Assembly (NCBI GenBank): GCA_030640255.1
Contig: DAOWJS010000025.1
Location: 1 to 16,676, forward strand
Direction of reading: 5' to 3'
DNA: 16,676 bases
Source: Dehalococcoidales bacterium
Lineage (GTDB): Bacteria; Chloroflexota; Dehalococcoidia; Dehalococcoidales; GCA-2688105
Position numbers and translations under genes: made by a program. Numbering within the stretch: position 1 is the stretch's first letter; each line of letters begins with the position of its first letter. Under the pieces are notes generated by a model. The model was given only the letters and a program-made list of their open reading frames with translations, had not been told where the DNA came from and ran no database searches. Positions 7,002 to 13,863 of this stretch are shown here, one piece after another.

Positions 7002-7688
7002 TTAGTTTTCGGGGTCTGTAGGTGAGGAGGAATCCCCTATCTCAGCCTTATCACCCAGCCTGCGCTCCCTGCCTGAAACCAACCTGGCAATATTATCCCG
7101 ATGCGTAACAATAATGGCTATGGTACCTATCAAAGCGTAAGCCAGATACTCAATGGGGAATCCACTCATAATGGTGAGAGGCACTAATATGGCATAGGCG
7201 CCTACCGCCCCAGCGATAGAGCCTATGGAGACAAACTTGGTTAAACCAGCCCCTATAATTAAAACCTCACCGCCAAATATGGCTGCCGGTGGGCACAAAG
7301 CTACTAGCCCACCGAAAAAGGTAGCCACACCCCTCCCCCCACGAAACTTAAGAAACACCGACCAGTTATGTCCAGCTATAGCCGCTAACGCCGCCATAAC
7401 CTGGGCAACCAGCGCTCCCAGGGCAACGTTACCTACTACCAGATAGCCCCGGTCAACTATCAACCCGGCAATTACCACCGCCAGCACCCCCTTTAACATG
7501 TCCAAGGTGACTGCCATAACTGCCGCTTTCCTGCCCGCGGTTCGCAGCACATTAGTCGCCCCTATCTTGCCACTACCATACTGCCTAACATCCACCTTAG
7601 CCCTTCGTCTAGCTATCAACATACCAAAGGGGATAGCCCCCAAAAGGTAACCAATTAACACCACTGCCACAAACTTAGCAATTAACAC
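7002..7688 (-). CDS. plsY: Glycerol-3-phosphate acyltransferase PlsY
   Basis: PlsY is an integral membrane enzyme that acylates glycerol 3-phosphate from acyl phosphate, the first step of phosphatidic acid synthesis with PlsX and PlsC. The 228-residue product has several hydrophobic segments (from residue 5 on) and the family's loop motifs: GSGKIGATNVLRTAG (usual form GSGNxGATN), GHNWSVFLKFRGGRGVAT and a C-terminal TH-R-N-I-RL pattern. A hydrophilic tail (SGRERRLGDKAEIGDSSSP) makes it a little longer than typical members. It starts with GTG at 7688, preceded by GAGGTGAG, and overlaps the der stop by 7 bases, so translation is probably coupled to der. The substrate it uses is made by the product of the next gene, gpsA. 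Confidence 0.95.
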   Translation of the reverse strand: MLIAKFVAVVLIGYLLGAIPFGMLIARRRAKVDVRQYGSGKIGATNVLRTAGRKAAVMAVTLDMLKGVLAVVIAGLIVDRGYLVVGNVALGALVAQVMAALAAIAGHNWSVFLKFRGGRGVATFFGGLVALCPPAAIFGGEVLIIGAGLTKFVSIGSIAGAVGAYAILVPLTIMSGFPIEYLAYALIGTIAIIVTHRDNIARLVSGRERRLGDKAEIGDSSSPTDPEN

Positions 7689-8998
7689 GGCTCACCTCGG
7701 CTTTTAAAGGTTAAACGAATCGGGGTGCCAGCAAAGCCAAAAGCCTGGCGCAGCTTGTTCTCCAGGTAACGCCGATAGGAAAAATGGATTAGCTTGGCAT
7801 CGTTGACAAAAAAGACAAAGGTCGGTGGATTTACCTCAGCCTGAGTAGCATATAGAATCTTTAGCCGCTTACTACCGATTCGGGGTAAATTGTGAGCCGC
7901 CATCGCCTGCTGAGCCACACTATTGACAGCGGCAGTAGATAGTCGCTTGAGTCTCTCCTGATACACCTGACAAACCTGGGGCATAACCTTGTCCACACCC
8001 TGTCCAAATTTAGCTGAAATATAGAGCACCGAGGCATAAGGCATAAACTTGAGCCGACTCCTGATATATCTAGTACACTCGGTCGGGCTCTTAACCGTAG
8101 CCAAGTCCCACTTATTGACTACTAGCACAATTCCCTTTGCCGCCTGCTGAATATAACCAGCAATATGCGTGTCCTGAGCCGTAATCAATTCCGTGGCATC
8201 AAGAACAAGCAAGGCTATATCAGCCCGGTCAATAGCTCGCAGGGCGCGGAGAACACTATACCGCTCCACTCCAACCCCTAACCGCCCCCGCCGTCTGATA
8301 CCAGCGGTATCAATAAGTAGCACACTTTGCCCAGCGAAGTCAAGAGGGGTATCTATGGCATCACGAGTAGTTCCCGGAGCTTCATCAACAATAGCCCTCT
8401 CCTCGCCCAAGAGGGTATTTAATAGCGTAGACTTACCCACATTAGGTCTTCCGACAATAGCCACCTTCATAACCTCTGGCTCAGCCTCAACCGGTGGCGG
8501 GGTCGGTAGCCGAGAGATAACTTTATCCAGCAGCTCAGCGGTGCCCCGGCTATGATAAGCACTAATAGCCAATGGCTCCCCCACCCCTAATTGATAAAAT
8601 TCTACCGCCTCAGTCTCAAGCCTGGCATTATCCGCCTTATTAGCCACTAATAGTGTGGGCTTGCTTGAGCTACGAAGCATATCAGCAATCTCTATATCTG
8701 AGGGCATCACCCCATCCTTGACATCCACCAGAAAAATAATAACATCAGCCTCAGTAATCGCCGCCTCTGCCTGGTCTTTAACCCCCTGGGCAATAGTAGT
8801 ATGAGGTCTTAGCTCCAGTCCACCGGTATCAACTACGGTAAACTCAACCCCCTGCCAGGAAACACCAGCCAATATCCGGTCGCGAGTTGTTCCTGGCAGG
8901 TCGGCAACAATAGCCAATGGCTTACCCGCTATCCGGTTTAACAAGGTAGATTTACCCACATTCTGTCGGCCGATGATAGCCACAATAGGCTTGCTCAC
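7682..8998 (-). CDS. der: Ribosome biogenesis GTPase Der (EngA)
   Basis: Der is a tandem-GTPase assembly factor for the 50S ribosomal subunit. Two complete G domains are visible: GRQNVGKST, DTGG and NKAD in the first, GRPNVGKST, DTAG and NKWD in the second, followed by the KH-like C-terminal domain with FVNDAKLIHFSYRRYLENK and the ending GTPIRLTFKSR. I prefer the GTG at 8998, giving 438 residues that begin MSKPIVAIIG, because GGAGGTG at 9008-9002 stands 5 bases before it and Der proteins normally start a few residues before this strand. The frame is open to another GTG at 9016 (444 residues), but that start would place the strong ribosome binding site inside the coding region. It overlaps plsY by 7 bases. 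Confidence 0.96.
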   Translation of the reverse strand: MSKPIVAIIGRQNVGKSTLLNRIAGKPLAIVADLPGTTRDRILAGVSWQGVEFTVVDTGGLELRPHTTIAQGVKDQAEAAITEADVIIFLVDVKDGVMPSDIEIADMLRSSSKPTLLVANKADNARLETEAVEFYQLGVGEPLAISAYHSRGTAELLDKVISRLPTPPPVEAEPEVMKVAIVGRPNVGKSTLLNTLLGEERAIVDEAPGTTRDAIDTPLDFAGQSVLLIDTAGIRRRGRLGVGVERYSVLRALRAIDRADIALLVLDATELITAQDTHIAGYIQQAAKGIVLVVNKWDLATVKSPTECTRYIRSRLKFMPYASVLYISAKFGQGVDKVMPQVCQVYQERLKRLSTAAVNSVAQQAMAAHNLPRIGSKRLKILYATQAEVNPPTFVFFVNDAKLIHFSYRRYLENKLRQAFGFAGTPIRLTFKSRGEPC

Positions 8999-9001
8999 AC
9001 C

Positions 9002-9008
9002 CACCTCC
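9002..9008 (-). promoter_or_regulatory. Ribosome binding site deciding the der start
   Basis: GGAGGTG on the minus strand ends 3 bases before the GTG at 8998 (5 bases from GGAGG). This supports the shorter der product over the GTG at 9016. Confidence 0.7.
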
Positions 9009-9046
9009 GAAACCACCTACTTTAGGTTTTTATTAGTTAACCCACC

Positions 9047-9184
9047 CCAAAGCCCTAAAGGGAAATACTAAATCCTAATATCTAAACTCTAAACAAATTC
9101 AAAGCACTAATGACCAAAACGTTTTGGATTTAGAATTTTGATATTGTTTAGTATTTAGTGCTTCGGATTTAGAATTTAGGGTTT
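9047..9184. repeat. AT-rich imperfect palindrome (MITE-like), upstream of der
   Basis: The stretch folds on itself around a perfect central palindrome CCAAAACGTTTTGG (9114-9127). The left arm carries repeated CTAAA units (AAATACTAAATCCTAATATC, CTAAACTCTAAACAAATTC) and the right arm the complementary TTTAG units. GGATTTAGAATTT occurs twice in the right arm, at 9126-9138 and 9165-9177. The ends CCCTAAAG and TTTAGGG are complementary. No coding capacity is seen. It is directly followed by repeat copy 3. Together the two elements fill most of the 300 bases between der and the upstream membrane-protein gene. I see no convincing der promoter in the remainder. Confidence 0.7.
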
Positions 9185-9186
9185 TA

Positions 9187-9265
9187 CAAGAGGGGCTTCG
9201 CCCCTCTTTCTTTATCTCCCCCTCTCCTTTGAAGGAGAGGGGGACCAAGGGGGTGAGGTAGATAA
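9187..9265 (+). repeat. Palindromic repeat copy 3, intergenic
   Basis: This is the closest match to copy 2. Hairpin A has arms AAGAGGGG (9188-9195) and CCCCTCTT (9201-9208) around CTTCG, followed by TCTTTATC. Palindrome B has 13-base arms at 9217-9229 and 9232-9244, identical to those at 4652-4679. The tail is CCAAGGGGGTGAGGTAGATAA (9245-9265). Unlike copies 1 and 2 no start codon follows the tail on the same strand; it faces the 3' end of a minus-strand gene that stops at 9314. Confidence 0.85.
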
Positions 9266-9313
9266 AGAATATCACTTTACCTTAGGCCTACCCCACTTAC
9301 CTCTGCAAGCCTC

Positions 9314-10042
9314 TTACAAAATATATCCTTTATGTTGGGCAGGCGGGGAAGGCTTCTCCTCTTCCTTCTGGGTGACCTGCGGAGACTTCATCCCCGCTAA
9401 CTCTTGAGCAAACTTCACACTGGGGGGCTCAATCTCGGTGTGGGCAATCTTTCTCAGCTCACTGATATTATCCCTGAAATCCTGAACAAAGGCGTTGTAT
9501 TCTATCACAAACCGGTTATACTGGTCTTTCGTCGCCTCCGGAATTTCAACCTTCTGCGCCACCTCACCAAACTGCTCTACAAGCTCATAATAATGACTGT
9601 TTATCAACCACAGCTCATTTAAGTAGGTGTGCAGGTAAATACCAAATTTCTTAGTTCTAAAGTCACTCTCCACCCGGCTGATAAAGCTATGACACCAAGT
9701 AGTGAAAATCCGCTCAGATAAATCACATGCCTGTACCCAAGTCCATAATCGGGGATTTTCAATATTATATAGACCATCAACTACGGCAAAGATAGACAGA
9801 GAAGAATTGCCCATAAATCGGCGATTAAAATAACCAGCTAGTTGCTTGAGCCTCAGCGAGGCATACTCCAACTCCTTCTCTCTGGCTCCAACTCCGACTA
9901 CCACTAAGCCAATAACCAGGATAACACCTAGAACCGGGGCTACAACTGCGATTGGCAATTCATATACAACTCCAACAATAGCCAGTGCCGTTATTAATAT
10001 AGGACACCAACCCTTGTTTACTATAGCCCTTAAAACATACAT
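9314..10042 (-). CDS. Unrecognised membrane protein with two N-terminal helices
   Basis: I do not recognise this 242-residue protein. Residues about 12-28 and 30-52 are two adjacent hydrophobic segments (CPILITALAIVGVVY; IAVVAPVLGVILVIGLVVVG) that should form a membrane hairpin. The remaining 190 residues are soluble, mostly helix-prone and rich in aromatic residues and Trp (LWTWVQACDLSERIFTTWCHSF; LNELWLINSHYYELVEQFG). The tail is Lys/Glu/Pro-rich and probably disordered. No enzymatic motif is visible. AGGAGG lies 5 bases before the ATG, and the gene begins 9 bases after the argF stop, so it shares the argF transcript. Nothing in the sequence ties its role to arginine synthesis. Being anchored by the N-terminus, the bulk is likely cytoplasmic, but I cannot fix the orientation. 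Confidence 0.8.
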   Translation of the reverse strand: MYVLRAIVNKGWCPILITALAIVGVVYELPIAVVAPVLGVILVIGLVVVGVGAREKELEYASLRLKQLAGYFNRRFMGNSSLSIFAVVDGLYNIENPRLWTWVQACDLSERIFTTWCHSFISRVESDFRTKKFGIYLHTYLNELWLINSHYYELVEQFGEVAQKVEIPEATKDQYNRFVIEYNAFVQDFRDNISELRKIAHTEIEPPSVKFAQELAGMKSPQVTQKEEEKPSPPAQHKGYIL

Positions 10043-10051
10043 ACTATCCTC

Positions 10052-10990
10052 CTACCGATAGCCAGCCAGCGGTATCTCCAGACCTCCCAACATCTCCGCC
10101 AGTAGCGCTTTCTGCAGGTGCATCCTATTCTCAGCCTGGTCAAAGACCACTGACTTAGGGCTATCTAAAATGCCCTCAGTCACCTCCTGACCATGATGCG
10201 CGGGCAAGGGATGCATCAATATGGCATCCTCCTTGGCTAAAGACAGGAGTTCACCATCCACCTGGTAGCTACCAAATATCTGGCGTCGCCGCTCAGCCTC
10301 AGCCTCCTGCCCCATACTCGCCCACACATCGGTATAAACTGCATCAGCCCCACTAACCGCCAGGCGAGGCTCCTCAGTGCAAAATATTTCGGCACCACTA
10401 CCTAAAGCATAATCTTGAGCTAGATGCAGGATTCTATCCTGGACTCGGTAATCAGTCGGGGAAGCAATCCTGAAATTCATCCCCACCAGCGAAGCCGCCA
10501 GCATTAGACTGTGAGCCACATTATTGCCATCACCAATAAAGGCCAGGGTTAAGCCGTTTAGCTCCCCCTTCTTCTCATAAATGGTAAACAGGTCAGCCAG
10601 AGCCTGACACGGGTGCTCCAAATCGGACAAGGCATTTATCACCGGAACACTGGAATAGCTAGCCAGAATCTCCAAGGTCTGGTGAGAAAAGGTGCGGGCA
10701 GCAATAGCATTCACATAGCGACTAAGCACCCGGGCTACATCTGGAACTGACTCCCGCTCTCCCAGACCAACCTCACCGGGAGACAAATAAATGGTATGCC
10801 CACCTAACTGGCGCATAGCTACCTCAAAGCTGACTCTAGTCCTCAATGAGGGCTTCTCAAACAAAATGGCTAAGAGCTTTCGGTCGAGTAACGAAAGCCA
10901 GCCCCGGGCTTTCATATCTACCGCCCCTGATATAAGTAAGCGAATATCCTCACTGCTGAGGTCAGATATCGAAAGCAAGTCCTTCTTCAA
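10052..10990 (-). CDS. argF: Ornithine carbamoyltransferase
   Basis: The enzyme joins carbamoyl phosphate and ornithine to give citrulline in arginine synthesis. The 312-residue product has the carbamoyl-phosphate site FEKPSLRTRVSFE (44-56; the usual core is STRTR), HPCQALAD (126-133), GDGNNVAHS (153-161) and the ornithine-binding DVWASMG (221-227). The second ornithine motif reads MHPLPAHHG (259-267), where the classical form is HCLPAHRG, so the usual Cys is Pro. DVWxSMG plus the PAH context still points to ornithine rather than aspartate as substrate. The start is TTG at 10990, preceded by AAGGGGGG 5 bases upstream. The product is of normal length. It is the first gene of the leftward group and is divergent from the DUF4342 gene. 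No other arginine gene is in the window. Confidence 0.93.
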   Translation of the reverse strand: MKKDLLSISDLSSEDIRLLISGAVDMKARGWLSLLDRKLLAILFEKPSLRTRVSFEVAMRQLGGHTIYLSPGEVGLGERESVPDVARVLSRYVNAIAARTFSHQTLEILASYSSVPVINALSDLEHPCQALADLFTIYEKKGELNGLTLAFIGDGNNVAHSLMLAASLVGMNFRIASPTDYRVQDRILHLAQDYALGSGAEIFCTEEPRLAVSGADAVYTDVWASMGQEAEAERRRQIFGSYQVDGELLSLAKEDAILMHPLPAHHGQEVTEGILDSPKSVVFDQAENRMHLQKALLAEMLGGLEIPLAGYR

Positions 10991-11012
10991 ACCAACCCCC
11001 CTTATGCCCTAC

Positions 11013-11039
11013 AGTATATCACGAAAAACGACTATTCAA
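11013..11039 (-). promoter_or_regulatory. Possible argF promoter
   Basis: On the minus strand TTGAAT (11039-11034) and TATACT (11018-11013) resemble -35 and -10 boxes. The spacer of 15 bases is shorter than the optimum, so the assignment is tentative. It would give a leader of only about 15 to 20 bases carrying the G-rich ribosome binding site. Confidence 0.35.
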
Positions 11040-11066
11040 TAGAGGAAGCCGTTTAGTAAGGTGCTA

Positions 11067-11095
11067 TTGCTGTTGTCATTTTTTAGCCTTATAAT
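11067..11095 (+). promoter_or_regulatory. Promoter of the DUF4342 / phosphatase pair
   Basis: A perfect -10 box TATAAT (11090-11095) lies 17 bases after TTGCTG (11067-11072), a weak -35 match. The start of transcription would fall near 11102, leaving a leader of about 28 bases with AAGGAGG at 11117-11123. TTGTCA at 11073 is a better hexamer but is only 11 bases away from the -10 box. Confidence 0.55.
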
Positions 11096-11129
11096 ACAGC
11101 CAAAGGCATAATATGCAAGGAGGGGAGAC

Positions 11130-11381
11130 ATGACCAAAAGCGAAAAGTTTACCATATCGGGAAGCCAGTTGGTTGAGAAAGTCAAGCAACTTATCCATGA
11201 AGGCAACATTAGAAGGGTCCGGGTGATACACAAAGAGAAAACCTTATTAGAGATTCCCCTGTCAATAGGCGCCCCAGCGGCGGCAGTGACCATTCTGACC
11301 GCCCCGGTTCTGGCCGCCCTGGGGGCTTTTGCCGCTCTGGTAACCGATTGCACTATTGAAGTCGAGAAGACGGAGGAATGA
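11130..11381 (+). CDS. DUF4342 domain protein
   Basis: This 83-residue protein matches my memory of DUF4342: a start around KFTISGSQLVEKVKQLIHEGN, a strand section RRVRVIHKEKTLLEIPLSIG, a hydrophobic Ala/Gly-rich segment (about 47-70, APAAAVTILTAPVLAALGAF) and a final TDCTIEVEK. The hydrophobic part could be one membrane segment, with the N-terminal half outside the bilayer. The biochemical function of the family is not known to me. AAGGAGG stands 6 bases before the ATG and a promoter is visible. Its stop overlaps the start of the following phosphatase gene by 4 bases (ATGA), which implies coupled translation and perhaps a shared role. Confidence 0.85.
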   Translation: MTKSEKFTISGSQLVEKVKQLIHEGNIRRVRVIHKEKTLLEIPLSIGAPAAAVTILTAPVLAALGAFAALVTDCTIEVEKTEE

Positions 11382-12010
11382 CCGAAATTATCTTGGTAAG
11401 ACACGGGGAAACGGAATGGAACCTTAAAGAGGTATTTAGAGGCAGAATTGATATTGAGCTGAATGAAACCGGATTAAAACAAGCTGAACTTCTGGCTGAA
11501 TATTTAAGTCATCTGAATCTTGAAGCAATCTACTCCAGCCCACTGCGGCGCGCCTTAAAGACCGCCGAAATGATTGCTGACGCTCATAAACTTGGCGTAG
11601 AAATTGCTCCCGGACTCATAGATTTTAACTACGGCGAATGGCAAGGCCAGCCTCACCAAGAGGTAAAGGATAAATATAAAGAGCTTTACGCCAAATGGAT
11701 TAATAGTCCCGACCAGGTAAAAATACCGGCTGGTGAAAGCCTGAATGATGTCAGGGAAAGAGCCCTAGACACAGTGAATAATGTAGCCGCCAAATATGAG
11801 GGCACGGTAGCCCTAGTATCTCATCGGGTGGTGAATAAGGTTTTAATATGCGCTCTACTGGGGCTGGATAATTCCCATTTCTGGAACATAAGGCAAGATA
11901 CATGTGGAATTACGACTTTTATTTATGAGGATGGGCGCTTCATACTCGTTAGACATAATGATACCTCTTATCTAAAACCTATTCAGAAAGCGCCGCCCAG
12001 TGATTTTTAA
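11378..12010 (+). CDS. Histidine phosphatase family protein
   Basis: The 210-residue product belongs to the phosphoglycerate-mutase-like histidine phosphatases. LVRHGETEWN near the N-terminus holds the phosphorylated His and Arg. Further active-site pieces are YSSPLRRALKTAE (second Arg), DFNYGEWQG with the probable acid Glu, GESLNDVRERA, and VSHRVVNKVL with the second His. The family covers phosphoglycerate mutases, alpha-ribazole phosphatase, phosphoserine phosphatase and sugar-phosphate phosphatases, and the sequence alone does not tell me which substrate is used. An alpha-ribazole phosphatase (CobC-like) role would fit a corrinoid-dependent lineage, but no cobalamin gene is nearby. It overlaps the DUF4342 gene by 4 bases. 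A 7-base-arm hairpin spans its stop. Confidence 0.92.
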   Translation: MTEIILVRHGETEWNLKEVFRGRIDIELNETGLKQAELLAEYLSHLNLEAIYSSPLRRALKTAEMIADAHKLGVEIAPGLIDFNYGEWQGQPHQEVKDKYKELYAKWINSPDQVKIPAGESLNDVRERALDTVNNVAAKYEGTVALVSHRVVNKVLICALLGLDNSHFWNIRQDTCGITTFIYEDGRFILVRHNDTSYLKPIQKAPPSDF

Positions 12011-12020
12011 TCACTCTTTA
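11999..12020 (+). terminator. Weak terminator-like hairpin at the phosphatase stop
   Basis: AGTGATT (11999-12005) and AATCACT (12009-12015) form a perfect 7-base-arm hairpin with a TTT loop, followed by CTTTA. The stem is AT-rich, it contains the stop codon and no long T run follows, so termination would be inefficient at best. Confidence 0.3.
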
Positions 12021-12044
12021 CACAGGCACAATAGGTGATACAAT
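12017..12044 (+). promoter_or_regulatory. Promoter of the small membrane protein / YtxH pair
   Basis: TTTACA (12017-12022) and TACAAT (12039-12044) each match five of six consensus bases with a 16-base spacer. Transcription would begin near 12051, about 37 bases before the ATG at 12088. Confidence 0.55.
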
Positions 12045-12087
12045 ATAAGCATAAATCAGTTTTATTTAGAAATGGAGGTGCTAACTA

Positions 12088-12375
12088 ATGAGCATTGATT
12101 GGTTCCGGGATCTGATTATTTGTATCTTTGGGTTGGTGGCAACCGGGGCGCTCATCTTCCTCGCCGTGCTATCATACTTGCTCTATCGCCGGACGAGGTC
12201 TATACTAGATTCAATAAAAGCTACTTCAACAACCATACAGAGGATTTCCTCCTATGTGGGAGAAGAAGTGGTCAAACCTGTGGTTCAGGTAGCGGCTATG
12301 GTTCAAGGTATACGTCAAGGGATAGACACCATCGGCAAATTTTTCAAGAAACAGGAAGGAGGCAAAGATGTCTGA
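12088..12375 (+). CDS. Small single-pass membrane protein (DUF948-like)
   Basis: The 95-residue product has one clear membrane segment at about residues 9-33 (LIICIFGLVATGALIFLAVLSYLL), a basic stop (YRRTRS) and a helical soluble part with spaced Ser/Thr/Ile/Val (ILDSIKATSTTIQRISSY). This layout resembles short DUF948 proteins, which are commonly found with YtxH proteins, but the match is from pattern memory. The positive patch after the helix suggests that the C-terminal part is cytoplasmic. GGAGGTG lies 7 bases before the ATG. The stop falls 8 bases inside the next gene, so the two are co-translated. Confidence 0.8.
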   Translation: MSIDWFRDLIICIFGLVATGALIFLAVLSYLLYRRTRSILDSIKATSTTIQRISSYVGEEVVKPVVQVAAMVQGIRQGIDTIGKFFKKQEGGKDV

Positions 12376-12613
12376 CAAAGATACCGGGACTGGCTTCGCC
12401 ATCGGGTTTATTGTGGGAGCAGCCATTGGTCTAGCTATTGGGTTTCTTTATGCTCCACAACCAGGAAAGAAAACGAGGGAGTTGCTAAAAGAGAAGGCGG
12501 AAAAGGTAAAGGAGAAAGCTACCGAAGTTGCCGAAAAGGTAAAGGAGACTGCTGCCGAGGCGAGGAAGAGGGCGGAAGCAAAGTTTGAGGAAGTAAAGGA
12601 GCCAACAAAGTAA
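12368..12613 (+). CDS. YtxH domain protein
   Basis: The 81-residue product has the YtxH plan: a short polar start, a glycine-rich membrane segment at about 8-28 (TGFAIGFIVGAAIGLAIGFLY), the characteristic APQPGKKTRELL turn, then a long highly charged Lys/Glu/Ala helix to the end (EKAEKVKEKATEVAEKVKET). Family members are small envelope or stress-associated proteins without a settled biochemical role. AAGGAGG (12356-12362) lies inside the previous gene, 5 bases before the ATG, and the genes overlap by 8 bases. The helix repeats Val-Lys-Glu-Lys/Thr-Ala units, typical for a single amphipathic helix or coiled coil. Confidence 0.88.
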   Translation: MSDKDTGTGFAIGFIVGAAIGLAIGFLYAPQPGKKTRELLKEKAEKVKEKATEVAEKVKETAAEARKRAEAKFEEVKEPTK

Positions 12614-12685
12614 GTCCCTGACCATAAATAGTAAATTCAGCCATCAGGCTCATCGGGATAGCCTTAAAACGGAGGCTAAAGGGAC
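12614..12685 (+). promoter_or_regulatory. Possible structured RNA leader before the AI-2E-family gene
   Basis: Three complementary pairs are nested here: GTCCCT (12614-12619) with AGGGAC (12680-12685), AGCC (12639-12642) with GGCT (12647-12650), and TAGCCT (12659-12664) with AGGCTA (12673-12678). They would form a three-way junction that ends just before the GAGG ribosome binding site at 12690-12693. The stems are short and chance pairing is possible. It matches no riboswitch class that I recognise. Confidence 0.25.
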
Positions 12686-12699
12686 GAGCGAGGTTAAAT

Positions 12700-13800
12700 T
12701 TGTATACCGCCAGGAGTGTAGCCAGAAGACATTGGCGCCTAATACTCCTCACCCTAGGTATAATCATAGTCTTTTGGCTTCTCTACGCTCTGAGAAGTGC
12801 CATATTCCCCTTTGTTATTGGCTTGGTGCTTGCCTACCTCTTACTACCAGTTATTTCGTGGGCTGAGGAAAGGCTGCCTCGCCAGGGCAAGTGGCGACAA
12901 ACTAAACGAGTCTCCTTAATAATACTAATCTTTATCGTAATTTTGGGGCTGGTCGCCTTTTTATCATTCTTCATCGTTACCGCGGTGGTTAATGCCTTTC
13001 TGGTTATTCTACAAAATGCGCCTCAGTATATCTCGGCGAGTTTAGCCACATTACAGGAGTGGGCTGAAGCTTTTCGGCAACAGTTCCCTCCAGAAATGCA
13101 ACAGCAGGTAGATAAACTTATTCTGGATGCTGGAGTCGCCCTGGGTAATGCCATACGAAATATCTTCGCCAGGGGCATTTCGTTTATACCAACCACCTTT
13201 AGCCTGATGTTCGGTTTCGTTGCCTTACCCATTTTTCTTTTCTACATCTTGAAGGATTCGGAAAGATTAAAAAAGGGGTTTTATTCGTCTCTTTCGCCCC
13301 AAGTAGTTGAGCACACTAGAAATATTATCTCCATTATTGAAAAAGTACTGGGACGATATATTCGCGCCCAGTTAATGCTCGGATTGGTCGTAGCTTACTT
13401 CTGTTTTATTGGCTTACTTATTTTAAGGATAGAATTTGCCCCAGCGCTGGCTGCTTTTGCCGGAGTAACCGAGCTCATCCCGATATTAGGGCCCTGGATT
13501 GGCGGTGCCACTGCGGTGATAGTTACCTTAGCCATAGCTCCGGAGAAAGCAATTTGGGTAGCTCTTCTCTTTCTCCTCGTTCAACTGTTAGAAAATAATT
13601 TACTTGTCCCCAGAATCCAAGGCGCTTACCTGCGGATACACCCCGCCATCCTTATAGTTCTACTTGTTGTCGGAGCTTATGTTGCCGGCTTCTGGGGAAT
13701 AATCCTTGCTGCTCCCTTGACCGCCACCATCGTGGAAATCTACAAATATGTGCGTAGCAGCATACAAGTGGAAGAAATTCAGCCACCCCCTCAACCATAA
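12700..13800 (+). CDS. AI-2E family transporter
   Basis: The 366-residue product is a multi-pass membrane protein of the AI-2E (TqsA/PerM/YdbT) exporter family. Hydrophobic segments appear at about 14-31, 34-52, 70-98, 160-185, 215-245, 250-280, 285-300 and 310-345. The periplasmic-side insert between the third and fourth carries the amphipathic LQEWAEAFRQQFPPEMQQQV. The family's motifs are present: FYILKDSERLKKG, GRYIRAQLMLGL, ELIPILGPWIGG and LLENNLLVPRIQG, then the IHPAILIVLLVVGAYVAGFWG block. Members export autoinducer-2 or other small molecules, and some act in Na+/H+ exchange, so the substrate is open. The start is TTG at 12700 with GAGG 6 bases upstream. No ATG or GTG is available in frame before it: an in-frame stop sits at 12625. 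The tail is proline-rich. Confidence 0.9.
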   Translation: MYTARSVARRHWRLILLTLGIIIVFWLLYALRSAIFPFVIGLVLAYLLLPVISWAEERLPRQGKWRQTKRVSLIILIFIVILGLVAFLSFFIVTAVVNAFLVILQNAPQYISASLATLQEWAEAFRQQFPPEMQQQVDKLILDAGVALGNAIRNIFARGISFIPTTFSLMFGFVALPIFLFYILKDSERLKKGFYSSLSPQVVEHTRNIISIIEKVLGRYIRAQLMLGLVVAYFCFIGLLILRIEFAPALAAFAGVTELIPILGPWIGGATAVIVTLAIAPEKAIWVALLFLLVQLLENNLLVPRIQGAYLRIHPAILIVLLVVGAYVAGFWGIILAAPLTATIVEIYKYVRSSIQVEEIQPPPQP

Positions 13801-13848
13801 TATCAACCCCTCAACTGGTTTGCTCCACTAACCTAAATCTCCCCACTC

Positions 13849-13857
13849 TGCTATAAT
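13849..13857 (+). promoter_or_regulatory. Extended -10 promoter directly at the polA start
   Basis: TGCTATAAT combines an extended -10 TG with a perfect TATAAT (13852-13857). No convincing -35 box lies at the right distance. Transcription would start about 7 bases later, at or beside the A of the ATG at 13864. Confidence 0.5.
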
Positions 13858-13863
13858 AAAGCT

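Noticed and set aside
9187..9265. CRISPR repeat or leader
   Set aside because: The copies are thousands of bases apart and palindromic, and there is no array of regularly spaced repeats and spacers.
10052..10990. Aspartate carbamoyltransferase (pyrB)
   Set aside because: HPLP is ATCase-like, but DVWASMG and the following PAHHG fit ornithine carbamoyltransferase, and no pyrimidine gene is nearby.
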